Notes: generated from the letters alone by a model not told the origin. A stretch of 64,000 nt of DNA from Phycisphaera sp. (GCA_020639255.1 JACKGZ010000004.1:186001-250000), one strand, 5' to 3'. Numbered from the stretch's first letter, positions 23,486-32,408 are shown. Made by a program: numbers and translations.

Positions 23486-25660
23486 TCAAGCCGCCCCGAT
23501 CGTTTCCCTTGACGGCGCTTTCGGCTTCGATTCGGGCCACTGCACGTAGCCCATCGACTCGACCTCGACCCCCTGCACCACCTCGTTGTACCCGAGCACC
23601 GCCACGCCCGGGATGTGCGGCTCAAGGATCTGGAACACCACGCCCCGGACTGCGGGTGAAGCCAGTACCACCGGCGTATGGCCGGCGGCGGTCAGAGGCG
23701 AGAGCGACTGGGCAACCAACCCGGCCAATTCGCTTGCCAGCCTCGGTGGCATCGTCACGACCGTCGCATCTCCCGAGCGGTCGATGTACCCCGTGATGCG
23801 TTCCTCGAGGCCCGGGTCGAGCGTGACGCAGGAGAGGCGGAGCTTGCCGTCGTCGCGCATGGTCGCGTACTGGTGGCTGATCGCCCGCTTGAGCGCGTTG
23901 CGGACGTACTCGGTCTGGACCGCAACGTCCTTCGTGCGCGGCGCCCAGTCGCCCAGCGTCTCGACGATGGTTTCGAGATTCCGGATCGAGACCTGCTCGC
24001 GGAGGAGCGACTGGAGAACCTTCTGCAGGTCGGCAAGCCCAATGACGCCGGGGATCGTGCTCTCGACGAGCTTGGCCGACTGCTGCTTGAGCTGCTCGAC
24101 GAGGTTGGAGACCTCCTCGCGGGTGAGCAACTCGTCGGCGTGGCGTTTGATGATCTCGGAGATGTGCGTCGCCAGCACGCTCGAAGGTTCGACGACCGTG
24201 TAATTGAGCGACTCGGCGCGGGACTTCTGGTTGTGCTCGATCCACCACGCGTCGAGGCCAAAGGCGGGCTCGATGGTGCGGGCACCCTCGATCGCGCCGG
24301 TCGCGACGCCCGGGTCCATCGCCATGAGGCGCGTCGGGATGACCTCACCCGAGGCGACGGTGTTGCCGCGGATCTTGACGTTGTACTTCGTGGGCTCAAG
24401 CTGCATGTTGTCGCGGATGCGGACGGGTGGCATGACGAGGCCCATCTCGATTGCGAGTTGACGACGGGTGGAGCTGATGCGGTCGAGGAGGTCGCCGCCC
24501 TGCTTGGCGTCGACGAGGGCGACGAGGCCGTAGCCTACTTCGAGTTCGAGAGTGTCGACCTTGAGGAGCGATTCGATCGGTGCGGGCTCGGGGACGGACT
24601 GCTTTTCGACCTCTGTCCGCGCCTCGTGCTCGGCGATCTTGGTGCTGCGCGCCATGGCGAAGGCGACGGTCGCCGAGACGATCGCGCACGCGATGAGCGG
24701 GATCGTGGGCAGGGGCGTCGCGGCAAGCACGAGCAGGAACGCGCTCGTGATGTAGAGCCCGCGGGGCTGGCTGCCGAGCTGACTCGTCATCTCGCTGCCC
24801 AGGTCCGCCTTCGAACCCGAGCGGGTGACGATCAAGGCCGCAGCGATCGAGATGATGAACGATGGAATCGCGCTGGTGAGGCCGTCACCGATGGTCAGAG
24901 TCGTGAACACCTCGGCCGTCTGCCCCGCGGGCCAGCCCCGTTCGAGCGTGCCGATCGCAAAGCCACCGACGACGTTGATGACCGTGATGAGAATGCCCGC
25001 GACGGCATCGCCCCGGACGAACTTGCTTGAGCCGTCCATCGCACCGAAGAAGTCCGCCTCGCGCCTGATCATGTCACGACGCTCGCGTGCCTCGGCCTCG
25101 GTGATGATGCCCGCGTTCAGGTCCGCGTCGATCGCGAGCTGCTTGCCGGGCATCGCGTCCAACGTGAACCGCGCGGCGACCTCGCTGATACGCGTGGCGC
25201 CCTTGGTGATCACGACGAACTGCACGATGATCAGGATCAGGAAGATGATCACGCCCACCGCGAGCGAGTCGCCCGCGACGAACGAGCCGAACGCGCTGAT
25301 CACCTGCCCCGCCACGCCCATCGCCTGCTCGGGCGAGGACGCGTCGGCCGTCAGGATGAGCCTCGTCGAGGCGATGTTGAGCACGAGTCGCAGGAGCGTC
25401 GTCGCCAGCAGCAGCGAGGGGAAGACGCTGAAGTCGAGCGGGTGGTTCATGTAGATCGTGGTGAGCAGCACGACCACCGCGAGGCTGATGTTCATGGCGA
25501 TGAGCAGGTCCATCGCCACGGGCGGCAGCGGAACGAGGATCACCATCAGCCCCAGCACGAACCCGAGCGGCACGAGCAGCGAGCGGTACTTGCGCACCGT
25601 CTGCATCCACGCAGGGAGCGAAGGAGCCGATGAGAGCGGGTTGGCTGGTGCCTTGGCCAT
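23486..25660 (-). CDS. flhA: Flagellar export apparatus protein FlhA
   Basis: Large inner-membrane subunit that forms the nonameric export gate ring of the flagellar type III secretion system. The 724-aa protein has an N-terminal region with seven or eight membrane helices (residues 25-340), including the FHIPEP-type conserved loop (LDAMPGKQLAIDADLNAGIITEAEARERRDMIRREADFFGAMDGSSKFVRGDA) and a cytoplasmic C-domain (350-700) binding substrate-chaperone complexes. It starts eight bases after the flhB stop. Length and domain order are normal. Confidence 0.97.
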   Translation of the reverse strand: MAKAPANPLSSAPSLPAWMQTVRKYRSLLVPLGFVLGLMVILVPLPPVAMDLLIAMNISLAVVVLLTTIYMNHPLDFSVFPSLLLATTLLRLVLNIASTRLILTADASSPEQAMGVAGQVISAFGSFVAGDSLAVGVIIFLILIIVQFVVITKGATRISEVAARFTLDAMPGKQLAIDADLNAGIITEAEARERRDMIRREADFFGAMDGSSKFVRGDAVAGILITVINVVGGFAIGTLERGWPAGQTAEVFTTLTIGDGLTSAIPSFIISIAAALIVTRSGSKADLGSEMTSQLGSQPRGLYITSAFLLVLAATPLPTIPLIACAIVSATVAFAMARSTKIAEHEARTEVEKQSVPEPAPIESLLKVDTLELEVGYGLVALVDAKQGGDLLDRISSTRRQLAIEMGLVMPPVRIRDNMQLEPTKYNVKIRGNTVASGEVIPTRLMAMDPGVATGAIEGARTIEPAFGLDAWWIEHNQKSRAESLNYTVVEPSSVLATHISEIIKRHADELLTREEVSNLVEQLKQQSAKLVESTIPGVIGLADLQKVLQSLLREQVSIRNLETIVETLGDWAPRTKDVAVQTEYVRNALKRAISHQYATMRDDGKLRLSCVTLDPGLEERITGYIDRSGDATVVTMPPRLASELAGLVAQSLSPLTAAGHTPVVLASPAVRGVVFQILEPHIPGVAVLGYNEVVQGVEVESMGYVQWPESKPKAPSRETIGAA

Positions 25661-25668
25661 GGTTCAGA

Positions 25669-26769
25669 TCAGTTCGCCATTGCAGGCTGCGCCTGCGCTC
25701 GCATCTCGGCCGCCCTGCCGTCGAGGCGGTAGACGTACGCCAGGATCTCCGCGACGGCTTCGTAGTGCTCCTCGGAAATGAGATCTCCCTCTTTGGTTCC
25801 CCAGTACAGCGCCCGCGCCAGCGGCGGGCGTTCGACGATCGGCACGCCGTTGGCCATCGCGACGAATCGGATCCGCATCGCGAGTTGGTCGGCGCCCTTT
25901 GCAACGACACGCGGCGCGCCCCACTCGTTCTTGTAGCGGATCGCCACCGAGAAGTGTGTCGGGTTTGTTACAATCACGTCGGCGTCGGGCACCTCGGTGT
26001 TCACACGCTGCATGGCGACTTCCTGCGCCATGCGGAAACGCCGACGCTTGAGCTCAGGATCACCTTCCAATGACTTGAACTCGTCTTTGACCTCCTGCTT
26101 GGTCATGCGGAGGTCCTTTTTGTGCTGCCACTTCTGATAGAGATAGTCGATCACACCGATCACGAACAGAATGGTCAGCACCCATGCGAGAATCTCGATC
26201 AGCACGGCGATGGTCACCATCGTGGCCTGACCGGGTGAGAGCAGCGGCAGCCGGACAAGCTTGATCTCGTTGCGCATGATCACAAGCACAACGATCGTGC
26301 CCACAACGGAGAGCTTGGCGATGCTCATCAGCGTCTGCATGATGCCGCGAAGGCTGACGATGCGTTTGATACCCGAGATCGGGTTCAGCCTGTTGAAGTC
26401 GGGCGAAAGCGGCTTGGTCGTGAAGAGCGGACCGATCTGGACGAAGTGAGCGATCAGGATCACCGCAAACATCAGCAGCATGATCGGCCCGACCGTGACG
26501 AGCGCCGACCGTGCAGCCTGGTGCAACGAGGGCGCGACATAGTCGAACGGGTTCGCCTGACCGACCGGTGCGGAGCCGAGTGTGCGCGTCATGAGATCGG
26601 CAAACTCACTGGAGATGTATGATCCCAGCATCGCAACAACGATGGCCGCGGCTATGAGATCGATCGCGCCAGAGAGGTCTTTGCTCTTGGCGATCTTGCC
26701 CCGGTTTCTCGCGTCGGCGAGCTTCTTGCCGGTGGGGTCTTCCGTCCTCTCGCCCAGATCCTCAGCCAC
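25669..26769 (-). CDS. flhB: Flagellar export switch protein FlhB
   Basis: Membrane export protein whose cytoplasmic domain self-cleaves at NPTH to switch substrate specificity from rod/hook to filament. In this 366-aa protein residues 30-210 contain four membrane helices, and the cleavage motif is visible as DVIVTNPTHFSVAIRY. The N-terminus GERTEDPTGKKLADARNRGKIAKS is canonical. The start is GTG and overlaps the fliR stop by eight bases. Confidence 0.96.
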   Translation of the reverse strand: MAEDLGERTEDPTGKKLADARNRGKIAKSKDLSGAIDLIAAAIVVAMLGSYISSEFADLMTRTLGSAPVGQANPFDYVAPSLHQAARSALVTVGPIMLLMFAVILIAHFVQIGPLFTTKPLSPDFNRLNPISGIKRIVSLRGIMQTLMSIAKLSVVGTIVVLVIMRNEIKLVRLPLLSPGQATMVTIAVLIEILAWVLTILFVIGVIDYLYQKWQHKKDLRMTKQEVKDEFKSLEGDPELKRRRFRMAQEVAMQRVNTEVPDADVIVTNPTHFSVAIRYKNEWGAPRVVAKGADQLAMRIRFVAMANGVPIVERPPLARALYWGTKEGDLISEEHYEAVAEILAYVYRLDGRAAEMRAQAQPAMAN

Positions 26770-27568
26770 CGATCACCCCCGCCGCCGAGCTCGGTACTCC
26801 TGTCCACTCGGTGAGCTGGCTCATCACCGAGCGGAGCTCGTCGGTGAAGACAACTTCGATCGCCATCAGCGCGCCCACCAAGGCGAAAAGGCCCGCCATG
26901 ATCTTGATCGCGAAGCCGATGGTGAGGATGTTGATCTGCGGGATGGTCTTCATCAGCACGCCGCTTGCGACGGTCTCGAGAAGCATGATCGCGACCACAG
27001 GCGCCGAGACGCGAAGCGCCAGTTCGTATCCCGAATCGAGCAGGCCCGCGATGAGCTCGACCGGGGCGGCGTGCATGGTCATCGCGCCCAGCGGCACGCT
27101 CTCGTACGTCCCGATGAGCGCCATAAACATGACATCGAGCCCGCCCAGCATCAGGAACACGGCGGCCGCGAGGTAGAACATAAGCTGGTCGACGACGCCG
27201 GAGTTCTCGCCGTTCATCGGGTCATAGAGCTGCGCGAGGCCGAGGCCCATCTGCATGCCCATGATCGTGCCGCCGAGCTGCATCGCGACGATCGGGATGC
27301 TCGCGATGAAACCGACGGATGCGCCGATGAGCGTCTCCGTCACCATGATCGGCGCGATGTTCGCGAGCGTCATGTCGGCCGAAGCATGCCAACTCGGCTG
27401 GATGGTTGGATAGATTGCCGCGGCAAACGTGATGACAAGAAACGCCTTGGCGCGCGTGGGGATGCCGGCGCTGGCCACGATCGGGCTGAAGAGCAGTACG
27501 CCCGCGAGGCGGAACGCGACGAGCATCAGGACGATGCCGTGCTGAAAGATGGGCTCGATCGTCGGCAT
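26762..27568 (-). CDS. fliR: Flagellar biosynthesis protein FliR
   Basis: Multi-spanning inner-membrane protein of the export gate core (FliPQR complex). The 268-aa length and six hydrophobic segments fit. Conserved parts include VLLFSPIVASAGIPTRAKAFLVITFA, GASVGFIASIPIVAMQLGGTIMGMQMGL and the C-terminal LPVVA-type region. It follows fliQ by 15 bases and overlaps flhB, in the canonical fliOPQR-flhBA order. Confidence 0.95.
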   Translation of the reverse strand: MPTIEPIFQHGIVLMLVAFRLAGVLLFSPIVASAGIPTRAKAFLVITFAAAIYPTIQPSWHASADMTLANIAPIMVTETLIGASVGFIASIPIVAMQLGGTIMGMQMGLGLAQLYDPMNGENSGVVDQLMFYLAAAVFLMLGGLDVMFMALIGTYESVPLGAMTMHAAPVELIAGLLDSGYELALRVSAPVVAIMLLETVASGVLMKTIPQINILTIGFAIKIMAGLFALVGALMAIEVVFTDELRSVMSQLTEWTGVPSSAAGVIGG

Positions 27569-27583
27569 GAGACCCCGTCACAC

Positions 27584-27844
27584 TTACGGCGTGGCAACCC
27601 AGAGCAGCGCGGACGCGAAATCACCGAGCCGCTGCACGATCCAGGGTGTCAGCAGCACCACGACCGCCAGCATCACGACGATCTTGGGCACGAACGTCAG
27701 CGTCTGATCCTGGATCGACGTGACGGACTGCACGATGCTGATCAGAAGGCCGATCAGCACGCCCGCGCCCAGGATCGGCAGGATGATCTTGAGCGTCAGC
27801 AGGATGGTCTCGCGGACCATGAAGATGAGCGATTCGTCGTACAC
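27584..27844 (-). CDS. fliQ: Flagellar biosynthesis protein FliQ
   Basis: Small 86-aa, two-helix membrane protein of the FliPQR export core. ETILLTLKIILPILGAGVLIGLLISIVQSVTSIQDQTLTFVPKI is the family signature, including the conserved QDQTLTFVPK. The start is GTG, read as GTG TAC GAC, with AGGAG in the upstream region. Ten bases separate it from fliP. Confidence 0.95.
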   Translation of the reverse strand: MYDESLIFMVRETILLTLKIILPILGAGVLIGLLISIVQSVTSIQDQTLTFVPKIVVMLAVVVLLTPWIVQRLGDFASALLWVATP

Positions 27845-27854
27845 CGGAACTCTC

Positions 27855-28814
27855 CTATGTCACGCCTATGAGTGACTGAATCGATGGATGATGCAGGAGC
27901 ATCGCCGTCTCGCTCGAGAGACGCGGCGACACCCCCTCTCGCGCAAAGCTCATGAGCAGGCCGCCCACCACGAGCTGCCAGCCATCGACCAAGACAAACA
28001 GCAACAGCTTGAACGGCAGGCTGATAAGCACAGGCGGCAGCATCATCATGCTCATCGAGATCAGCATCGAGGCGATCACCATGTCGATCACGAGGAAGGG
28101 CAGGTACACGCGGAAGCCCATCAGGAACGCGGTCTTGAGTTCACTCAGCATGTACGCCGGCACGAGCGCAACCATGTCGACATCGGCGCGGGTCAGGCTG
28201 CCCGGGTCGGACGTGTCGACGCCGCGGTAGTTGAGGATCATGTACAGACTCGACCAGTTGCCCGTTGCTTCGATCTGGTCGAACATGAAGTCGCGCAAGG
28301 GCTGCTTGGCGTTGTTCCAGAGTGTGTCATAGTCGCGGATCTCACCCTTTTGATAGGGTTCGAGCGCTTCGCTATAGACGCGGTCAAACGTCGGCGCCAT
28401 CACGAGCAATGTCATGAAGAGTGCCAGCCCCGTGATCACCTGCGGCGGGGGCAATGACTGCGTGCCCATCGCCTGACGCAAGAGCCCGAGCACCACGAGA
28501 ATGCGCACGAAGCTCGTCGTCATGAGGATGATCGAGGGTACCAGCGTGATGACCGAGAGCAGGATCATCACATTGATCGCCGCGCTCAGCCCGCCGCCGT
28601 CGGCTGGACCTTCGTCGATAGGATCGGCCGCATTCTGTCCGGGCAGCATCATCCCCGCGCCGGACAGGATGGCCATCGGGTTCATCGAGGTCGATGGCTC
28701 AGTTGATGCTGTGACGTTCGAATCAATTGTCGGGATGTCGAGGGTGTCCTGCGCCGAAGCAACGCCGACCAATCCAAAGACAATCGCCAGAAGGAATGCG
28801 AGCGTGCGCTTCAC
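27855..28814 (-). CDS. fliP: Flagellar biosynthesis protein FliP
   Basis: Membrane protein forming the export-gate core with FliQ and FliR. The 319 aa start with a cleavable signal sequence (LAFLLAIVFGLVGVASAQ), typical of FliP, followed by a ~60-residue Ser/Thr/Pro-rich stretch that is longer than usual. TSFVRILVVLGLLRQAMGTQSLPPPQVITGLALFMTLLVMAP and the C-terminal ASMLISMSMMMLPPVLISLPFKLLLFVLVDGW are diagnostic. GTG start overlapping the fliO stop, preceded by GGGAAGGAGG. Confidence 0.96.
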   Translation of the reverse strand: MKRTLAFLLAIVFGLVGVASAQDTLDIPTIDSNVTASTEPSTSMNPMAILSGAGMMLPGQNAADPIDEGPADGGGLSAAINVMILLSVITLVPSIILMTTSFVRILVVLGLLRQAMGTQSLPPPQVITGLALFMTLLVMAPTFDRVYSEALEPYQKGEIRDYDTLWNNAKQPLRDFMFDQIEATGNWSSLYMILNYRGVDTSDPGSLTRADVDMVALVPAYMLSELKTAFLMGFRVYLPFLVIDMVIASMLISMSMMMLPPVLISLPFKLLLFVLVDGWQLVVGGLLMSFAREGVSPRLSSETAMLLHHPSIQSLIGVT

Positions 28815-29419
28815 GCCGGCCTCCTTCCCATGATTGAACCGAGCAGGTTGCCCCGTTTGCGTGTCAGGTCGACGACCTCGACGTCGCGCATGTCCTCGGA
28901 TTGCTCGTCCATCGATTCGTAGCCGTGGAGCACATTGTCAAATCCGCCCGTGCCCTCGGCTTTGGCGATGATCGAGGCGACCTCTTCGGCGTCGGTGATC
29001 TCGCTGAGCGTGCGCGTCGTCACGCCGCCACGCACGCGGCCCGATGCGGACTGACACAGCAGCAGCACTCGACGGTCAACCTTGAGCAGGATCAGCGTCT
29101 GCCCACGACCGAGCGGGTACCGCGCGAGCACCGAGACGAGACCCGATGGTGATTTGCCAGCGGCTCCGATCTGACCGGCCAAGCCGCCCGCCTTGCCCGA
29201 GAGCCACTTGTAGATCGCTGCGAGCAGAACGATCAGCCCCACGACCGCCATGAGCGAGGCGATGGTCGTGGTGATCGAGCCCGGCCCGCCGAGCGTGTCG
29301 GCGCCGCCGCCCTGCTGGGGCACGCCCAGCGGCAGCGATTCGCTCGCTTGCTGCGCGAAGACGCTCGCGGAGTACGCGAGCGTGCCGACGACCGGGATGA
29401 GTTTGCTTGCTGCCGCCAT
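28811..29419 (-). CDS. fliO: FliO-like flagellar export protein
   Basis: Probable assembly factor for the FliP ring. The 202-aa protein has an N-terminal hydrophobic signal-like segment, a Gly/Ser-rich stretch, one clear membrane helix (about residues 50-72, ITTTIASLMAVVGLIVLLAAIYKW), and a cytoplasmic SH3-like FliO domain (VLARYPLGRGQTLILLKVDRRVLLLCQSASGRV). The position directly before fliP supports the call, as FliO sequences diverge strongly. AAGG lies just before the ATG inside an element shared with the flhF leader. Confidence 0.82.
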   Translation of the reverse strand: MAAASKLIPVVGTLAYSASVFAQQASESLPLGVPQQGGGADTLGGPGSITTTIASLMAVVGLIVLLAAIYKWLSGKAGGLAGQIGAAGKSPSGLVSVLARYPLGRGQTLILLKVDRRVLLLCQSASGRVRGGVTTRTLSEITDAEEVASIIAKAEGTGGFDNVLHGYESMDEQSEDMRDVEVVDLTRKRGNLLGSIMGRRPA

Positions 29420-29467
29420 GCGCCTTCCTGGCTTGCGGGCCCGCCCGATCCTCGGGCGTCCTTGCGA

Positions 29468-30046
29468 TCAGTTCCGCTCCTGCTCCACGAGGTCCGCATC
29501 GAGGATGTCGTTCACGCGGATACAGAAATTGTCGTTCAGCACGAGCACCTCGCCGCGGGCGACGAGGCGTTTGTTCACATAGATGTCCACCGGGTCGCCC
29601 GCGAGCTTGTCGAGTTCGACGACCGCGCCCTCGGCAAGCCGGAGCACGTCCTCGACGAGCATGCGCGTCCGACCGAGCTCGATCGTGACGTCGACATTGA
29701 CATCCGAGAGCATGTCCATGCCCTTGGGCATCGACTCGATCGCGTGCTTCGCGAAGTCGGGCATCGTCAGCGGCGAGAGCTGGGGCTGGTTGACACTGGA
29801 TTCGGCGACCACGGTCGGTGTCGGCTCCTCAACGATGGGCGTCGAACCCGCAACCGGTTCGGCTGCTTGCTGGCTCTCGGCGTTGAGCGCATCGATCGCG
29901 GCCTGAGCGGAAGCTAATGCGGCCGCTGCCAACGCATCGGCTTCGTCCTGCGCCGAGGAGGCCGAAGGCGCAGGATTCTCGGCTGGCGCCTGCTGCTCGG
30001 CCGAGGGCTCGGTTGGATTCTGTGCGGATTCCATCTCGTCGGACAT
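29468..30046 (-). CDS. fliN: Flagellar motor switch protein FliN
   Basis: C-ring protein that binds export ATPase/FliH and signals direction. The 192-aa protein has a disordered Ala/Pro/Glu-rich N-terminal half (1-100) and a C-terminal SpoA domain: LSDVNVDVTIELGRTRMLVEDVLRLAEGAVVELDKLAGDPVDIYVNKRLVARGEVLVLNDNFCIRVNDIL. ATG at 30046 is preferred over 30070. fliM, normally directly upstream, is missing; fliL precedes instead with a 144-base gap containing a dyad and a sigma-54-like motif. Confidence 0.94.
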   Translation of the reverse strand: MSDEMESAQNPTEPSAEQQAPAENPAPSASSAQDEADALAAAALASAQAAIDALNAESQQAAEPVAGSTPIVEEPTPTVVAESSVNQPQLSPLTMPDFAKHAIESMPKGMDMLSDVNVDVTIELGRTRMLVEDVLRLAEGAVVELDKLAGDPVDIYVNKRLVARGEVLVLNDNFCIRVNDILDADLVEQERN

Positions 30047-30134
30047 GCTCGACTCCGTCGATGCGCGCACCGCCCCGGTGCCCTCGCAGCATCGGCAGTC
30101 AGATCGTCCGAACCCTACATTTCTGCGCGTTCGC

Positions 30135-30149
30135 GCACCGACTGCGCCA
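30135..30149 (-). promoter_or_regulatory. Possible sigma-54 promoter upstream of fliN
   Basis: Minus-strand TTGGCGCAGTCGGTGC places GG (30148-30147) and GC (30136-30135) at the exact spacing of sigma-54 -24/-12 elements (consensus TGGC-N7/8-TGC). It lies just downstream of the dyad at 30154-30174. A sigma-54 activator is encoded in this cluster. The match is short, so confidence is limited. Confidence 0.35.
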
Positions 30150-30153
30150 ACTC

Positions 30154-30174
30154 GGTGCGCAATTGCTGCGCACC
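30154..30174. promoter_or_regulatory. TGCGCA dyad between fliL and fliN
   Basis: Perfect 8-bp inverted repeat GGTGCGCA-N5-TGCGCACC. The same TGCGCA spacing (11 bp centre to centre) recurs at 42926-42942 and 49714-49728. It could be a protein binding site, possibly for the NtrC-type activator, or an mRNA hairpin. Confidence 0.5.
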
Positions 30175-30190
30175 GCCCGATTCGTCCGGA

Positions 30191-30730
30191 TTAGAAGTCC
30201 GCCGGAGCGCCGCGCATCTTCGGGATCAGCACATTGACAGCCCGGGGGCGGTTGTCCGCGTCCGTGCCGAAGACCTCAACGAAATAGGCCTCGAGCTTGC
30301 GGTTGAGCGTCTGGAGCTCGGGCTCGCGGAGCTGGGTGTGCGTCGCCTTGCGGATCAGCTCCCCCACGCCCGCGGTGATCTCGGCCTTGCGGCGTTCGAG
30401 CTCGGCGCTCACGCGTTCCTGGTCCTTGCGGCGAACCTGGATGAACACCTCGGTGTCCCACTGCCAGACCCGGCCGGTGTGCATGTTCTGGAAGCGATCG
30501 GCGACGACCTGCACCTCGACGAGCGCCTCGGGGCTGTCGGGCGAGTCGCCCACAACGGTCGCCTCGGCGGCGCTCGGCGCCTTGCCCGAGAGCATCAGGA
30601 ATGCGCCGACGCCGAGCGTCTCGATCACCATGATCGCCACAACGATCAGGAGCACCTTCTTGGAGCCGCCCTTGGTCTCTTCGACGACTTCGGCCGGCGC
30701 TTCTTCTTGCTTCTTCGGCTTCTCGGCCAT
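30191..30730 (-). CDS. fliL: FliL-like flagellar stator-associated protein
   Basis: Single-pass membrane protein that rings the stator and supports torque. The 179-aa protein has an acidic/basic cytoplasmic N-terminus, one membrane helix (about 24-47, KKVLLIVVAIMVIETLGVGAFLML) and a periplasmic stomatin-like FliL domain with VFIQVRRKDQERVSAELERRKAEITAGVGELIRKATHTQL. It follows motB by 26 bases. Sequence divergence is high, but topology and position fit FliL. Confidence 0.85.
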   Translation of the reverse strand: MAEKPKKQEEAPAEVVEETKGGSKKVLLIVVAIMVIETLGVGAFLMLSGKAPSAAEATVVGDSPDSPEALVEVQVVADRFQNMHTGRVWQWDTEVFIQVRRKDQERVSAELERRKAEITAGVGELIRKATHTQLREPELQTLNRKLEAYFVEVFGTDADNRPRAVNVLIPKMRGAPADF

Positions 30731-30756
30731 GGCTCTGCCCTCTGCTGCTCACTCGT

Positions 30757-31503
30757 TCAATGGACTGTCGGACTCGTGCCGTTGGGGTCCGGATGGACGT
30801 CATCCGGGAGCACCTCGGTCAGGATGATCTGCACGCGGCGGTTCTGACCCATCGCCGCCTTGTCGTTCACGTTCGTGCTGATGGGCTCGGTGCTCCCGGC
30901 GGATGTGATCGACAACCGGCTCGACTCGATGCCCTGCAGCACAAGAAAGTCTTTCACGGCCTTGGCGCGCAAGAAGGCCATCGTGTCGACGTCGCCCGCC
31001 GACGCCTTGTCCTCACGCCCGAACGCGTGACCGCGCACCTCGATGTTGAACCGCAGCCCCCTGAGCTTCGGAACAACTTCGTTCACGAGGTATTCCTCGG
31101 TCGTGCTCGAAAGCTCCGATGCACCGCCCTCGAAGGGGATCGTCGTGCCTACAACGGTCTTGAGCCCCTCGGCGACGTACGACGACGTCGGGTTCGGCCC
31201 CGCGGTCGAGGGGTTGCGCGCCTCGTTGTTGCGCGTCTCACGCCCCATCGAGTTGACGATCTGCTCGAACTCGGAGAGCTGCGAGTTGGTCGGCGGAGTG
31301 TCGGTGTCGACCTGCCCCACGCCACCCGAGTAGCCGAAAGCCTTCTGGATCGAGCGGATGACGTCGAGGTATTCCCGCTCCTGCTTGATCTCACTGAACG
31401 CGGCAAGCAGGATAAAGAAGCAGAGCAGGAGCGACATGAGGTCGCCGTAGGTCACGACCCACTCGGGCACGCCGGGAGGGGGCGGCCTTCCTTTCTTGGC
31501 CAT
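30757..31503 (-). CDS. motB: Flagellar motor stator protein MotB
   Basis: Stator subunit that anchors MotA to peptidoglycan. The 248-aa protein shows the plug/N-terminal helix VVTYGDLMSLLLCFFILLAAFSEI with the essential protonatable Asp at residue 21 and a C-terminal OmpA-like peptidoglycan-binding domain (FNIEVRGHAFGRED, FLRAKAVKDFLVLQGIESSRLSITSAGSTEP, RRVQIIL). ATG with GGGAGGAG upstream. It follows motA by 15 bases. Confidence 0.95.
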   Translation of the reverse strand: MAKKGRPPPPGVPEWVVTYGDLMSLLLCFFILLAAFSEIKQEREYLDVIRSIQKAFGYSGGVGQVDTDTPPTNSQLSEFEQIVNSMGRETRNNEARNPSTAGPNPTSSYVAEGLKTVVGTTIPFEGGASELSSTTEEYLVNEVVPKLRGLRFNIEVRGHAFGREDKASAGDVDTMAFLRAKAVKDFLVLQGIESSRLSITSAGSTEPISTNVNDKAAMGQNRRVQIILTEVLPDDVHPDPNGTSPTVH

Positions 31504-31518
31504 GACTCCTCCCTTCTG

Positions 31519-32289
31519 TTAGGCGGCCTCGAGCACGCGGTCTCGCTCGGCGGGCGCGAGATAGGTCGCCAGCTTGGACTGCACGACCCGCGGGTTATCG
31601 CCCGACTGGATCGCCATCACGCCGGCGATGATGATCGTTTTGACCTGCACTTCTTCCATGTCGCGGGCGAGCAGCTTCTCGGCGACCGGGCCCGCAAAGA
31701 CGTTGGCCACGAGCGCGCCGTAGAGCGTCGTGATGAGCGCGACCGCCATGCTGGGGCCGATCGAGCTCGGATCGGTCATCGACTGGAGCATGAAGATCAG
31801 GCCGAGCAGCGTTCCGATCATGCCGAACGCGGGTGCGTACTTGCCGATCGAGTCGAACATCTGCTTGCCCTGAGCGTGGCGGTCCATGAGCGCTTCGAGC
31901 TCGGTGTCCATGACCTGCTTGATGAGCTCGGGGTCCGTGCCGTCGACGGCCATCTTGATGCCGCGAACGATGAACGGATCCTTCATCTCGTCGACAAGGT
32001 TCTCGAGGCTCAGGATGCCCTCGCGGCGGGCGAGCTCGGCGTACTTGACGAGGTCGAGAATGATCTCGACCACGTCCGTGCTCGTGTGGAACACGGCCTT
32101 GAGCGTGATCGTGTGCAGCTTGAGGACTTTGGCGAGCGGGAAGCAAGCGATCGTGACGCCCACCGTTCCGAGAATCACCACGAAGAGCGACACGACATCG
32201 ATGAGCGCAAGCGGATTGCCGCCGAAGATAATGCCCAGCACGATCGCCAGGAATGCCACACCGATCCCGATGATGGTTCCAATGTCCAC
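31519..32289 (-). CDS. motA: Flagellar motor stator protein MotA
   Basis: Ion-conducting stator subunit, 256 aa, with four membrane helices (about 4-22, 30-48, 150-172, 182-204) and a large cytoplasmic loop. Conserved parts include MFDSIGKYAPAFGMIGTLLGLIFMLQSMTDPSSIGPSMAVALITTLYGALVANVFAGPVAEKL. The start codon is GTG. The 119-base gap upstream to flbD contains no convincing promoter. Whether it uses protons or sodium ions cannot be told. Confidence 0.95.
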   Translation of the reverse strand: MDIGTIIGIGVAFLAIVLGIIFGGNPLALIDVVSLFVVILGTVGVTIACFPLAKVLKLHTITLKAVFHTSTDVVEIILDLVKYAELARREGILSLENLVDEMKDPFIVRGIKMAVDGTDPELIKQVMDTELEALMDRHAQGKQMFDSIGKYAPAFGMIGTLLGLIFMLQSMTDPSSIGPSMAVALITTLYGALVANVFAGPVAEKLLARDMEEVQVKTIIIAGVMAIQSGDNPRVVQSKLATYLAPAERDRVLEAA

Positions 32290-32408
32290 CTGGAGAGCCC
32301 CCTACCGCCCGGCGATCCGTCGCCTCTGCTTGTGAGGGATCGACGCTTTGGGACGACCGCTTGAGGGGGGCAGCGAAGGTCCGCCGCAGTTCCGGGCCCT
32401 TTATGGGC

